Positions 42,927 to 54,932 are shown, counted from the first letter of the stretch. The stretch: DNA of 64,000 nt from Tetracentron sinense (GCA_015143295.1 CM026566.1:10589072-10653071), one strand, 5' to 3'. The notes: generated from the sequence alone by a model not told the origin. Translations and numbers: made by a program.

Positions 42927-43400
42927 TCAGGCATTAGGATCATAGGGATTGAGGTGTTTTTCTGATTTGTACCTATGATTTATTTGATAAAAGTCTGATA
43001 CCACGACAGAGGTAGTATCCTATCAGAGCCAAGGCAGTAGGTTCATTAGGGTTAGATGTTCTCTGAGTTGAACTTAGAACTCAGGTGAATTCTAAATGAT
43101 AGGTCTGATACCAGAGTGTGTATCAGTATTAAGTTCCTTAGGGTCACTTAGAGTCTGATACCATGATGGAAACAAGGTATTAGGATGACAAATGAGTCAT
43201 ATTCCGAGTATAGATTAATCATTTAGTCTTAGTCCATAATCGGTTGGAACCCAACTGAATTTAGTGTCCTATGCTAGAAACACAAATCGTATGCTTATAC
43301 TCTTGCAATGTATTACTATTAAGCACCTGATAAATATTGAATGACCTTGAATTAAGGATTGAAAGAAAGTTGGTTTCTAAGTTAGACTCATGATTTCTAT

Positions 43401-44640
43401 TGTTCTCGGGACTAAGTCACGAGACATGGTGGTCGGGGTCGCAGTTACCAGACTCGGAGCAATGGTAATGGAGGAGACCCTCCATCGGGTGATGAACAAC
43501 CCGACATATCTCAGTTGCTAAATACTATGGTCGAGACGATAACCATGCTAGTAGCCAGCAACCTATTGCTGCTATTGCACTGGTGTATCCACCACTTACA
43601 CATCATACTTTGGGACTCAAGGTGTTCCGAAGGCTTCATCCACCTACCTTCTATAGGACTACAAACCCCATGGTTGTAGAGGCATGGATTATGCAACTTG
43701 AGAAGATCTTTCATGCTCTTCACTACACAGATGAGCAGAGAGTAGACTGGGCTGCCTTCATGATGGAAAGTGAAGCCGACATTGGTGGAGAGTTGCACTG
43801 AGGCAGAGAGACACTGCCAGGGCAGGAGAGTCATGGTCTTGGGGAGAGTTCCTTGATGCCTTTTATGGGAAGCATTTCTCTAAGATTGTCAAATAGCAGA
43901 AAGAGATGGAGTTCATGTCTCTAGTACAAGGAGAGATGTGTGTGGCCGAGTATGAGGCCAAGTTCATTGAATTATCACGATTCGCACCACACCTGATCAC
44001 AACAGAGGAGATGCGAGTCAAGAAGTTTGAGAATAGGCTAAAAGCCTTCATCAAGGACTGAGTCTCTATACTCCAGGTAGAGTCTTGGAGGGAGATTGTG
44101 GGAAAGGCGAAGATCATCGAGATGAACTCAGAGCAGTTTCTTAGGAGGAGAGAGAACAGTTTCGAGAAGGTCATGCATAGGGGTCAGTCCAGTGGCTCAG
44201 CACCAGCTCCTAGGCCTACACAAACACAGAGGCCTCCTTTTGTACCACCAGTGCCTTGTCCAACTATTTCGCAAGCACCTCGCCCCGCTTTTCTCAAGGT
44301 ACCACATATGTACCGGCTGCATCCTCATAGTCTTTTGAGGAGTGTGATTATTGTGGCTAGAGGCACCCAACTGGAGAGTGTCGGAGAGCATCGGGTGGAT
44401 GTCTTCATTGTGGCGAATAGGGTCACATGATTCGAGATTGCCCACGCCGACAGTCGCGGGTTCAACCTCAAGGGAACAGGCCCCCAATTCGTCAAACTGC
44501 TCAACAAGGGTCTTCACAAGCTTCTAACTCTAGACCCACACCACCCTCACAGCCCACACAACCGTCTTGCAAGAAGAACCAGGGCTAGGTCTTTGCCTTG
44601 ACTAAAAGGGACGCATAGGCATTTGACGATGTTGTGCAAG
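43401..44640 (+). pseudogene. Gypsy (chromovirus) gag remnant
   Basis: An arginine/glycine-rich N-terminus (HGGRGRSYQTRSNGNGGDPP) is followed by the capsid domain FRRLHPPTFYRTTNPMVVEA, MQLEKIFHALHYTDEQRVDW, then QGEMCVAEYEAKFIELSRFA and EEMRVKKFENRL. Near 44400-44450 comes a zinc knuckle CLHCGE-GHMIRDCP, with a stop where a residue should be. At least six stops or shifts separate the blocks. It belongs with the PBS at 42915 and the pol remnant downstream, all on the plus strand. Confidence 0.85.
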
Positions 44641-45190
44641 GTACGCCAGAGTGCTAAAAACTTTATCAAGTTGTGAATGCTTGCTATTATATGATATGAT
44701 TGATGATTTGTACAACTTGTTAACTATACACTACGTATATTCTTGCTTGAAAATTGTTTATGTGAGTTAATTATAATGCACATGTGTATTGCTAGTGAAT
44801 GAGTGTTTAGCTCATGTGATGATCGACACATTCCTTTGTGTCACCTAGCTTCGCCAAAGGTTTCTCATCTGAGCCGAGTCGTCTACGTCAGGAGTTGACC
44901 ATTTCGACTCCGCTTGGCAAGTCGGTTGATACAGACCAAGGATACATGAATTGTGTAGTTCAAGTTGGGCAGCATGAATTGCCGATCGATCTGATCATCC
45001 TTGAGTTCCATGACTTAGACTTTGATGTTATTCTCAGGATGTATTTACTCGTTGCACACCACACGCACATAGCTTGTTTTGAAAAGATGGTAAATTTTAA
45101 GCCAAAGAGCGTCAAGCCATTCCATTTCCGTAGACTACGGAGGAGAGATATAGCCCGTTTAGCGGCTCTAAGTCTTTCGAATCTGGAGGC
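44641..45190 (+). pseudogene. Gypsy protease remnant with an unexplained insert
   Basis: THSFVSPSFAK (44832 onward) is the tail of the aspartic protease active-site loop, but the DSGA part before it is lost: the preceding codons are stops. It continues STPLGKSVDTDQGYMNCVV and LDFDVILRMYLLVAHHTHIA (normally ILGMDWL). Between the knuckle region and this block, about 44650-44815 is AT-rich sequence that fits neither gag nor protease; it may be a small insertion. Confidence 0.65.
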
Positions 45191-46520
45191 ATGAGACTCC
45201 TCAGCCATCCCAGTTGTGAGTGAGTATTTGGATGTATTTCCCGAGGACTTGTCGGGGTTGCCTCCAGATAGGGAGATAGAGTTTGCCATAGAACTTGATC
45301 CAGGCACTGCTCTAATTTCCAAGGCTCCATACAGAATGGACCTAGTTGAACTTAAGGAATTGAAGGATCAGATTGAAGAGCTACAGCAGCTTGGTTTCAT
45401 CTGACCAAGTGTGACACCATGGGGAGCCCCAGTACTCTTCATGGAAAAGAAGGATGGATCGATGAGAATGTGCATCGACAACAGGCAATTAAATAAGGTT
45501 AAGATTAAGAATCGTTATCCATTGCCTCGGATAGACGATTTGTTTGACCAACTGAAGTGAGCAAGGTTCTACTCCAAGATTGATCTGCGATCAGGGTATC
45601 ACCAGTTGAAGATCAAGGCGGAAGATGTTACCAAGACAATCTTTAGGACTCGGTACGGGTACTACGAGTTCCTAGTCATGCCTTTTAGTCTAACGAACGC
45701 ACTGAGGGGTTCATGGATTTGATGAACTGGGTGTTCAGGCCTTATCTCGATAAATGTGTCATTGTCTTTGTTGATGACATCTTGGTGTATTTCCAGACAC
45801 GGGAGGATCATGATCAAGACCTTCGCCTTATACTTGAGACTCTTCGAGAGCATAGACTATATGCCAAGTTGAGTAAGTGCAAATTTTGGTTGGAGAAAGT
45901 GACGTTCATTGGCCACATGGTATCTACTGAGGGTATTTCAGTAGACCCAACAAAGATAGAGGCAATGATGAAATGGGAGAGATCCAAGAGTATTATCAAG
46001 ATACGTAGCTTCCTTGGTTTGGCAGGATACTACAGGAGATTCGTAGAGGGATTCTTCAGCTTAGCAGCACCGCTCACGTACTTAACATGAAAAAATGCTA
46101 AGTTCGCTTAGAGTGACAAATGCGAAACGAGTTTCACAAAGTTGAAAAAGAGGCTTACTACGACCCCCATCCTCACAATACCATCTGGGAGTGGAGGTTT
46201 TATAGTCTATAGTGATGCCTCGAATATCGGGCTAGGATGTGTTCTAATGCAGCCCGAGAATGTCATTGCCTATGCTTCCTGACAGTTGAAGGATCATGAA
46301 AAGAACTATCCTACGCACAACTTGGAATTGGCCGCAGTAGTTTTTACGTTAAAGATTTGGAGGCATTACCTTTATGGGGAACAGTTTGATGTGTTCACAG
46401 ATCATAAAAGCTTGAAATATCTGTTTTCCCAAAAGGAGTTAAACATGCGACAGCGTCGATGGATGGAGTTCTTAAAGGACTATGAGTGTTCCATCCAGTA
46501 CCATCTCTGGGTAAGGCCAA
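45191..46520 (+). pseudogene. Gypsy reverse transcriptase and RNase H remnant
   Basis: Order: [73 protein letters not shown] (first catalytic D region), a frameshift near 45703, then [11 protein letters not shown] (catalytic FVDD box), [19 protein letters not shown] and [18 protein letters not shown]. RNase H follows: [36 protein letters not shown] and [20 protein letters not shown]. Stops interrupt it near 45402, 45558, 46088 and 46281. The same protein order appears in the minus-strand C element. Confidence 0.9.
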
Positions 46521-46898
46521 CGTGGTGGCAGATGCACTAAGTAGGAAGCCTCCTGGACTTTTAGCTCACAAGATGATTCACAAGTGGAAGATGTTAGAGG
46601 TCATGGCAAACCTCGATACCAGTTTCAGTATTCTCACTTTTGGGCCAGTCATTGCTAATCTTACAATCAGGCCTTATATCCAAGTTCGGATCCAAGAGTT
46701 GCAGGGTTCAGATTCAGAGCTGATTGCTTACAGAGATAAGGCAGTTAGCAAAGGGAGGGCTGAATTCTCTTTGAATGGTAACGAAGCGATCACATTTGAA
46801 GGAAGGTTATGTGTTCCTGTTGATGTGGAGTTGAGGAGTGAGATCTTAGATGAAGCTCACTGGTCTAAGTACATTGTGCATCCTAGTGGTACGAAGAT
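46486..46898 (+). pseudogene. Gypsy integrase N-terminal part, cut by the copia element
   Basis: The frame restarts after a shift with [20 protein letters not shown] (RNase H/integrase tether), continues through EGRLCVPVDVELRSEILDEA and reaches HWSKYIVHPSGTKI. It stops exactly where the SIRE LTR begins at 46899. The HHCC zinc finger, integrase core and chromodomain of this copy are not found in the window. Confidence 0.85.
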
Positions 46899-48060
46899 TG
46901 TAAAGTCATGTTTTTGTTAGCTAAATTTTGAGTCCAAAAAGGTTCTAGTTCTCCTTAGGTCTCACCATACGGTTCGATGAAAAGTGAAGAAGAAGGCATG
47001 ACAAAGTGTGAAGAAAAAGCATTCAAGATTGGCTTATGCATTAGGATGGTAAGTAAGACTTCGAGACCAAAAATTACCCAAATGGAAGTGCCCATAATCA
47101 TGGATTTTCGTTCCAAAATAACTAGGAAAAAGTGAATCAAAGTATAGGATATTCAAAAGATTAAAAATCAGTGTTTTTCACCATTGGGTCGACCAAGACC
47201 ATATTGGGTCGACCTAATCTATTCAGAAAATGTATGGGAAAATAAGATAGAGAGCAACCAAAAATTGGGTCAACCCAAAGGAACAGTTGGGTCGACCGAA
47301 CTACCCAATTAGGTCGACCTAATCCCCAGTTGGTCGACCTAGTTGCTTTAGGAAGTTCCTAAAACGGATTTTTTTCCTTTCTAAAAGCTATTGTTGGCCT
47401 CTCTATTTAATAGGACCTTGCTAGTCTGTGAATGTGGACTTGTGGAGAGTGTTGAGAGTGCATTGGGCTACCTCTAGCGTTCTCATAAACTTTGGGATTA
47501 TTTTCTCTCCTTCTCCTTTGATAGTTGCTCTAGAGATTCAAGTTTTATCATTCTAATCTATGAAAACTTGCATTGTTTGATCCTCAAACTTTTGATGCGA
47601 TCACTCTAGAATTGTCCAAAACCCTAAAACCCTATTGTTGCTCCACTGTGAGTGTTGGTTGGCTTGAGCCAAAGCCGTCAAGGATGAGAATTGATCTTTG
47701 GAGATCGTGGTTGAATCGCTTTGAGAAGAAGTGGCCGGTGAGGAATCGGAGCTGCTGTTGCAGAGATCAAACAAGCTAAGTTTGTGGTTTGCAAGCTGAA
47801 GAATCAGTACCGAGGAACGGTGTGTCGTGTCCGATTGGGTAAGATTCGAGTCTTGTACTTTTTAAATCTTCTCATAGTGAAATTTGTGCTGGACTAGGTC
47901 CTGTGATTTTTCCCGAAAGGGTTTTCCACGTAAATTTTTTTTTCGTGTTCACGTGTGATTGAATGGTTGTGAATGTTTAAAATTAAAATCGGTAGAATTT
48001 GTTAAGTAGACCTATTCACCCCCCTCTAGGTCAAAGGAATCATTGAACTAAGGAATTTCA
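46899..48060 (+). mobile_element. 5' LTR of a SIRE-type copia element, 1162 bp
   Basis: Begins TGTAAAGTCATGTTTTTG and ends AAGGAATTTCA, two bases before a PBS. The site in the interrupted gypsy gene is AAGAT (46894-46898); the matching copy would lie beyond the window. GGTCGACC palindromes occur at 47187, 47207, 47290, 47312 and 47332, with one decayed GGTCAACC near 47268. A TATTTAA box follows at 47404-47410. The R/U5 part carries GAGCCAAAGCCGTC, CCGAGGAACGGTGTGT and CCTATTCACCCCCCTCTAGG, shared with the other SIRE LTRs of the window. Confidence 0.85.
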
Positions 48061-48062
48061 AT

Positions 48063-48074
48063 TGGTATCAGAGC
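48063..48074 (+). other. Primer binding site of the SIRE element
   Basis: TGGTATCAGAGC, initiator tRNA-Met type, directly after the LTR end and a 2-base spacer. Confidence 0.9.
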
Positions 48075-48130
48075 AAGTACACCCATAAGGTTAATCCCTT
48101 AAGTGTGATCTTGTGTTTATCCTTAAGTCA

Positions 48131-50110
48131 ATGCCTACTCTAAGAGAGGGTGGTTCCATCTCTCGTCCCTCACTTTTTGATGGAAATAACTATGCGTATT
48201 AGAAAGCTAGAATGAGAGCGTTTTCAAATCCAGAGACGAGAGAATCTGGATGTTTATTTAGGATGGCTAGACCACACCGGTGAATATTCTAGGTGATGTA
48301 ATTGTCACTAAAAGTTTCAAAGATTAGAGTAAAGATGAGTTCGAGACAAGTGGTTGGAACACAAAAGGTCTCAATGCAATCTTTACTGCAGTCACTGTAG
48401 AGGAATTCAGGCGAATCTTTTTATGTGAAACAGCAAAGGAGGTTTGGGATATTCTGGAAATGACTCATGAAGGTACCACCACTGTCAAGATTTCAAAGCT
48501 CCAAATCCTCACCACTAAATTTGAAAATCTGAAAATTGAAGACAATGAAACTTTTGATGAATTCCATGCTAAACTAAGTGACATTGTTAACTCTAGTTTC
48601 AACTTAGGTGAGAAGATTAGTGAGTCCAAAATTGTTAGAAAAACCATTAGATCTCTACTGGAGAGGTTTCAATCTAAGGTCATTGCCATCAAGGAGAGCA
48701 AGAATGTTGATGCTCTCAAGATTAAGGAATTAGTCGGATCACTCCAAACTTACAAACTCAATCTTCGGCCATCCAAGAAAAACAAGTTTGTAGCCTTGAA
48801 AACTGTCAAGGAAACCTTGGATGAAGATGATAGTGATGCTGAATTGGGTGAGAATGATTTGGCTCTATTTGTTAAGAAATTTTAAAAATACCTGAAAACA
48901 AATAGGAGGTTCAATCCTAAACAAGGAGGAAAATCCCTTGAAAAGCCAAAGTTAAAACCTTGGGAAAACAAGAAAATCCCCAAAGCAACTGACAAGAAAT
49001 CTCGTGGCATTCAATTCTATGAATACAAAGGTTATGGTTATATCTCACCTGATTGCCCTAATAAGAAGAAGAGTAAGGGAAAGGTGATGAATGCCACATG
49101 GGATGACAGTGAATCCAATGATGAAAAATCCGAAAAGCTCTACCTCAAGTGGGGAATCTGAAAATCATATGACTTTCACTGTTACCTTATCCGAGATTGT
49201 CGATCCTTCCCCTAATAATAAAGAGAAGAGTGATGATGGTCAATTGACTGAGTCTAGTGAAGATCATGATCAGAGTCACATTGTCTCTAAGTCTGATAAA
49301 AATATGGATACAGTCTATGAAATGTTATTTTCTGAAAGTCTCAAGCTGAAGAAAGCCAAGATCTCTTTGAATAAAAAACTTAAAATTGCTCAACACGAAA
49401 GAAATTCTTGCAAACTAAAAGCAGAAGGGAAGAATGCTCTAGTAGCTCAGCTTGAATGTGAAAAGGCTGAACTTGTGTCCAAAATAGAATATCTTGAGGA
49501 AGAAAATGTCTCTCTAACCAAATGGGTCAAGGTTCTAGAAACTGAGAAAGATAATTCCATGAATGTGTCTGAAGAGTTAAAGACTCGCATTTCAGATTTG
49601 GAATCTGAAAGAGATAACCTTATTGAAAATGTTAGATTTTCGGAAAAGGAATTTCTCGATATCTTGAAAGTTAAGGATGGGCTAGCTAAGAAAGTAATTG
49701 AACTTGAAAAAGAAGCTAGACTCCTTAGCAACACTCAAATCCTGGATAAATTGGCTAGCATACAGCGCTTTACAATAAACATTTCCGGCATAGGACATCC
49801 AAACAGACCACCCGGTCCCTTGAATGTTGGTACACTGTCTACTACATCATTTGAGCCAATACATGAAAATCCAAGATACGAGAGTTTCGCTCCCTCGGGA
49901 TCAAAATCAAAGATGCCATGCTAAGGATTCAGCATCAACTGAAGTTGAGAGAACTAAGGTTCAACCTCAGGCTAAAAGATCTCCTCCTCCCAGGTTCATT
50001 CCCACATGCTACCAGTGTGGAGTGAAGGGTCACACCTGACCTAACTGCAATGCCTTTAGGAGAAATCCCTAAAATGATTCATGGAATCAAACTCAACAAC
50101 AAGGGAATCT
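48131..50110 (+). pseudogene. SIRE-type copia gag, coiled-coil and zinc knuckles, degraded
   Basis: ATG at 48131 opens MPTLREGGSISRPSLFDGNN followed by YAY*KARMRAF, where the conserved Trp codon is TAG. The capsid region at 48460-48885 (AKEVWDILEMTHEGTTTVKI, FDEFHAKLSDIVNSSFNLGE) is well kept. A first knuckle reads YEYKGYGYISPDCP: two Cys and the His of CX2CX4HX4C are replaced (F/Y/Y). From 49300 to 49740 a long heptad-rich stretch (KLKKAKISLNKKLKIAQHER, LETEKDNSMNVSEELKTRIS) is the coiled coil typical of SIRE Gag. A second knuckle CYQCGVKGHT*PNC at about 50010 has a TGA stop. Shifts occur near 48885, 49160 and 49920. Confidence 0.85.
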
Positions 50111-50560
50111 CCAAAGATAGATTCAAGTCTTAGCTGAAAAGTCTAGGAGTTTGAGTGAAGAAGTGATGAAAATTGCTCAACTCTCTAGTACTCAACATGG
50201 TCGTGACACTTCTTATGCTTTTCATGAAGAAGGTAATAGGATGAACCAAAATTCTAGGGTTTCTCAGAAGAGAAGGAAAAATCAGAGATCTAAAAAGAAG
50301 GTCACTCCTACAAATGAAATGAATAAAGACAATAAGGTTGACCAAAAATCTAAATTCATTTATGTGAGAAAGGATGACCTAAAGTGCCTTATCATTCACA
50401 TCGCTTTGAAAGCTCAAAATTCTGATATGTGGTATTTCGATAGTGGGTGTTCTAGACATATGACAGGTAACGAGTCCCTCTTCACTCAACTTGAGGAACA
50501 CTCAGATGGGACTGTTACTTTTGGTGATAGAAGCAAATCTTTGTGAAAGGAAAAGGTATC
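50111..50560 (+). pseudogene. Copia protease remnant
   Basis: After a lysine-rich linker (RRKNQRSKKKVTPTNEMNKD) the frame gives MWYFDSGCSRHMTGN, the copia aspartic protease active site DSGCSxHMTG, intact. FTQLEEHSDGTVTFGDRSKS follows, then a frameshift near 50543. The active-site motif itself is undamaged although the polyprotein is broken on both sides. Confidence 0.9.
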
Positions 50561-51086
50561 ATCCAAGCTCCAGGCATTCCGAAACTGAAGGATGTCCTAT
50601 TTGTGGAAGGACTGAAAGCTAATCTAATTAGCATAAGTTAATTATTTGATGATCACCATGCTGTCCACTTTACCAACAATAAATGTTCTGTTGTGGATGA
50701 AAAAAGTGTGTGTGTTTTGGAAGGGTCAAGAATCACTGATAATTACTATGGTTTAATTCCAAGTGTGAGTTCTTCTAAAATCTGCAACAGAGCTAAAGTT
50801 GAGGAAGTAGATCTATGGCACAAGAGGCTAGGCCACATGAATTTCAAAGACTTAAGCAAACTCTCAAAACACAAGCGTGTGAGAGGTATGCCTAAACTAG
50901 GGAAGCCCTCTACTACTGTGTGTGGGCCATGTCAAATTGACAATTAAAATTAAAAGCCCACACAAGAAGGCTGCAAATATCACTACCTCACATCCACTTG
51001 AATTAATCCACATGAATCTCATGGGTCCTACTAGAACTAAAAGTCTAGGAGGTAAGTGATATATCCTAGTGATGGTTGATGATTTC
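50561..51086 (+). pseudogene. Copia GAG-pre-integrase and start of integrase, cut by LTR A'
   Basis: LKDVLFVEGLKANLISIS precedes a stop, then LIPSVSSSKICNRAKVEEVD and LWHKRLGHMNFKDLSKLSKH, with VCGPCQ: the HHCC-type pre-integrase region (HX3-4H ... CX2C). After stops near 50946 the integrase core starts (NLMGPTRTKSLGGK, then YILVMVDDF, which holds the first catalytic Asp). It ends at 51086 where the A' LTR begins. RT and RNase H of this element are not in the window. Confidence 0.85.
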
Positions 51087-52110
51087 TGTAGCGCTCCGGA
51101 ACTTTTCGTACCAAATGAAAAGTGTTCTCCTAACCATTGACCTTTCACGTAGTCTAATTAATAAATAGAGGAGAATTTGAAAATTCTAAAATGCCAAAAA
51201 TGTTCCCCTTTGAATGACGAATCCAACATAAGTTGAATCGTCAAAATCCGACGAACGAGTTAAAAGTTAAGGCTCAAACAGTAAAATGGACTTCGTGTCA
51301 AAAATTGCAGGACACCGATCGCTCGGTCCAAATTAACGATCGATCGGTCTACAACCAATTGATCGGTATCTATCGACTGGTCCAAAATTTTATATGGGGA
51401 AAAATTCCAAAGATGGTGTTTTCAACTGATCGCTCGATTAAAAACACCAGTCGATCGGTAGGCTACCGATCGATTGGTCATAAGCACTGATCGCTCGGTC
51501 TTTCGCGTTTTTACAGATTTCATTAAGGGTAAATGGGTCTTTCACCACCCCATTTTCTATAAATACTCCAATTCGTGGGTTTGGGGTTTCCTACACCCTC
51601 AAGCACATATTTTGGGAGACTGGAGAAGGAGGAGAAAGGAAAGCTAGGGTTTGGCCAAAGTTTGGTGTTTGTGATTAAGGGAAAGCTTGGATCTCATTCT
51701 CCTCAAGTCCCCACAAGTTATTCTCCAAATTTTAAAGGTTAGTACAATCTACCAACTACCTTAGTAATAACCTAGGATTTTCTTAAGTGAATGTACATTG
51801 AATCTCCCTCATTTCTCTTTTGTGTTGAAATATGCTATACCCCTAAAATATAAACAAGATAATATGAATGGTGGAATGTATGGATGGATGAGGGGTTGGA
51901 GGCGATTGGATGCTATGTTTTAAAGTGTGGAATGATAGAAAAATGGTGGATGGGCATTTCAAGCATAATGAATAGACTTTATGTGGTTTGATGAAATGTA
52001 TGCACTAAGAAATCAAAATGAAATGACTCTGAATGTGTTGCGCGCCATGTGTTCGAGAAAATACCCAAACGAGGATCTAATGGATATAATGAAGAAAATG
52101 AAAGTAGGCT
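51087..52110 (+). mobile_element. A'-type chromovirus LTR, 5' part, inserted in the copia integrase
   Basis: Begins TGTAGCGCTCCGG; the site before it is ATTTC (51082-51086). It shares CTAATTAATAAATAGAGGAG, CCAACATAAGTTGAATCG and GACGAACGAGTTAAAAG with LTR starts at 62955 and 63702. GATCGCTCGGTC and CGATCGATCG words (51314-51505; the clearest at 51337-51346) precede TATAAATA at 51558-51565. It is cut at 52110 by the minus-strand C array. A probable continuation is 61473-62475. Confidence 0.8.
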
Positions 52111-53915
52111 TGTCACGCCCCAAAACTTACACAAAACACATCTCATATTTGTGAAAATTCCAAGGCGTGAACCTAGAACAAATCCCGAGGTAATGGAATT
52201 TAATCTAAATAAATTACCATTAACAGATGCATATCTTGAGCATTAAGTTTAAACCACAAGAGTAAATAACAGTAAAACTGAATCCATATAAAATCTCACT
52301 GACATGACACTCTACCTCAAATTAAAAGTACTAATTAAAGTTCTGCAAAGAAACCCAACAACTAACTAAGTTCTTGACCATTTTCCCTAGTTCCTTCAAG
52401 TACTTCCTGAAAAATCAATAAATATAACAAGGGTGAGCTTTTGGCTCAGCAAGATAATACAATAACATGCAACCATTATAAATAGTTAAAACAATGAACA
52501 ACAGATATGGATATACATCATTTAGTTTTTCAGTTTACACAGTTCTTCTGTCAAAAAGGTTTCCATGTAGTTCACCCTATTGACAATAACATTAATCTTG
52601 TACGGTTTTATACAGGGACCCTTAGGTTTACACATAGCTCACCTAAGGTAGTCACTCTGAGAGGCACGTAACTTCTCAATGGGATTACACAAAGCTTTCC
52701 CTCATAATTTAGACTTATAGAGTCTCTTCCTCTATATTTGTCATCCCTTAATATTATTCTCTATAATTCATTAACCCCACTCTTCATTATGACGTCCCAT
52801 ACCATCATAATAAAGAGAACATAATATTGCAAAATTAAAACAATTACAATTACGCAAGATAATAATTGAAATAGATTCTTTTAAACATGTCGTTCTAAAA
52901 TGAAAAGAATATTCAATTTATCTAATATGCTCACAATATCAGCCATTCCAAATTAATTAATTTGCAAGGAATAAAATAATTAAATTATTGGTTATTTTAT
53001 TTTAACATCCTTCTTTTCTTTCGTTTTATTTCATCATACGTTATTTAATTTATTTAGTTCTGTTTTTATTTCATAATCTATCTTATTAATTTATTTAAAT
53101 TTTTTCTAATTAATTCTCTTAAATACAGCCCCTAAAAACAACCATCGCAAAACACTCAAAACGGTGCCTCCAATCGATCGGCAGGTCTCCTGCGATCCAT
53201 CGGTGACCACCGATCGATCGGTCCAAGGCCCCAGATCGATCGGTATCGGCAATTTGGCTGGGAAACGCCAGCCCAAACCCCATATTTCGATTTTTCAACT
53301 TCTGTACCCTTTTTCTCGACTTTCCAACCCTAGAAACCCTTGTTAATTTACCCACCATCGTTCTTTCAATTTATAATTTTTTATTCAAATATTATTTATG
53401 CATTATATTTCAATGTACATAGATCTCTATCCTAAATTTCATACAAGTATTAATAAATCTATGTGAAATCAAAATAAAACAAAACCCTAACTCTAGGGTA
53501 GTATTCACTTGCCTCAAAGATTCGAATCTCAGACTTTTAATACTTCAATCCTACTCGAACACGCTTGTCACGAAGGATCATACGATCACGAGGAAGAAAG
53601 CTCAAATCTCCAAGCCTCGAATCTCGATCTAGGTGCTTGACAGCTCTACCAAAGTGCAGCCTCTTTTTCCTTTCTCTCCCACGTTCTATTCTCTAGAATT
53701 TCAGTTTTGACTAACAATAATGAGGATTAGGTTTAACATGTTCTATTTATATTAACCCTAATTTTTATTTACCAAAAAGCCATTAGTGGCCCTTGTTTGT
53801 TTATAGGTTCTAACTAACCCCAATAAACTTATTCTCATTCTCAAATTTATTACCCCTATTAAAAGATTACTGAATTACTCTTAAAAATAGGGAAAGAAAT
53901 TTAAAGATCATAACA
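52111..53915 (-). mobile_element. LTR 1 (3' LTR) of chromovirus C, minus strand, 1805 bp
   Basis: On the plus strand it begins TGTCACGCCCC and ends at 53915 in AAAGATCATAACA, so the minus-strand LTR reads TGTTATGATC...GGGGCGTGACA. A minus-strand TATAAATA box lies at 53744-53751. CGATCGATCG clusters lie at 53166-53245, downstream of that box in this family. The hairpin TGAGC-TTTTG-GCTCA is at 52434-52448. It is closely similar to LTR 2 (58514-60326); a few aligned 60-base lines show roughly 2-5 differences each. Confidence 0.9.
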
Positions 53916-53929
53916 ATCCACCCTCCTTA
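53916..53929 (-). other. Polypurine tract of chromovirus C
   Basis: On the minus strand AAGGAGGGTGGA lies directly before the LTR start TGTTATG (plus strand TCCACCCTCCTT at 53918-53929). The same tract adjoins LTR 2 at 60329-60340. Confidence 0.8.
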
Positions 53930-53950
53930 AAAGAATTTTGTCCTCAAAAT

Positions 53951-54328
53951 TTAACATACCTCAACAGGAAAGAGATGTGGATATTTCTCCACCATATCTA
54001 ACTCTAGCTCCCACGATGCCTCTCTCTCATCATGATTATTCCACTTCACCTTCACCAAGAAGATAGACTTAGCCCGAAGCTGCTTCTCCATTCGATCTAA
54101 GATGCGGATTGGTTTCTCTTCGTATGACACTTCTTGTCTAAGCTCCAAAGTGCTGAAATCAACGAAATGTGACTCGTCTCTCACATACTTCCTCAGCATG
54201 GACACAAGGAACACATTATGCACACTGGACAAACTTGGTGGCAAAGCCAGTCTATAAGCCACCACTCCAACCCGATCCAAAATCTGGTCCAATGAATCTT
54301 GGAGATAACTTCCCTTTCCTCTTACCAA
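53951..54328 (-). pseudogene. Chromovirus C: integrase C-terminus and chromodomain
   Basis: The frame holds ILDRVGVVAYRLALPP, VFLVSMLRKYV, then a chromodomain: PIRILDRMEKQLRAKSIFLV, KVKWNNHDEREASWELELDM, ending VEKYPHLFPVEVC*. A chromodomain at this place marks the element as a chromovirus, a lineage that tends to integrate in heterochromatin. The chromodomain itself is uninterrupted, but it is out of frame with the integrase core upstream (shift near 54290-54325). Confidence 0.9.
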
Positions 54329-54932
54329 ACCTCATCACACCTTTTATTGGTGACACTTTCAAAAGAACATGGTCCCCAACAAAAAATTCCAAATCTCTCA
54401 TTCGTCTATCAGCATAACTCTTCTGACAACTTTGAGCTGTGCGCAACCGTTCTCTAATTACTACCAATTTCTTTGTGGTCTCACGAACCAACTCTGGCCC
54501 GAGTAACCCATTGTCACCCACCTCTGCCCAACATACAGGAAAGCGACGCAGTCTACCATACAAAGCCTCGTATGGTGCCATGCCAATACTGGCATGGAAA
54601 CTATTGTTATAGGCAAACTCCACCAAAGGTAAATGATCAACCCAGCTACCCGTGAAATCCAGCACACAAGCAAGCAACATGTCTTCCATAACTTGGTTGA
54701 CCCTCTCTGTCTGACCATTGGTTTGAGGATGAAACGCAGTACTGAATTCTAATGATGTCCCCAAGGCCTTTTGGAAACTCTTCCAAAATCTAGATGTAAA
54801 ACGAGAATCCCAATCTGAGACTATTGATGTCGGAACTCCGTGAAGCTTGACAATCTCCTTGACATATAGCTTACTCAACTCATCCATAGAGTAAGTAGTA
54901 CAGACAGAAAGGAAATGAGCAGACATGGTCAA
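54252..54932 (-). pseudogene. Chromovirus C: integrase core
   Basis: Contains KEIVKLHGVPTSIVSDWDSR (second catalytic Asp), FHPQTNGQTERVNQVMEDML (catalytic Glu), LPLVEFAYNNSFHASIGMAP and ADRRMRDLEFFVGDHVLLKV. The start of the core, with the first Asp, lies in the neighbouring frame and is separated by a stop after GLLKSK near 54966. About 225 codons are open. Confidence 0.9.
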
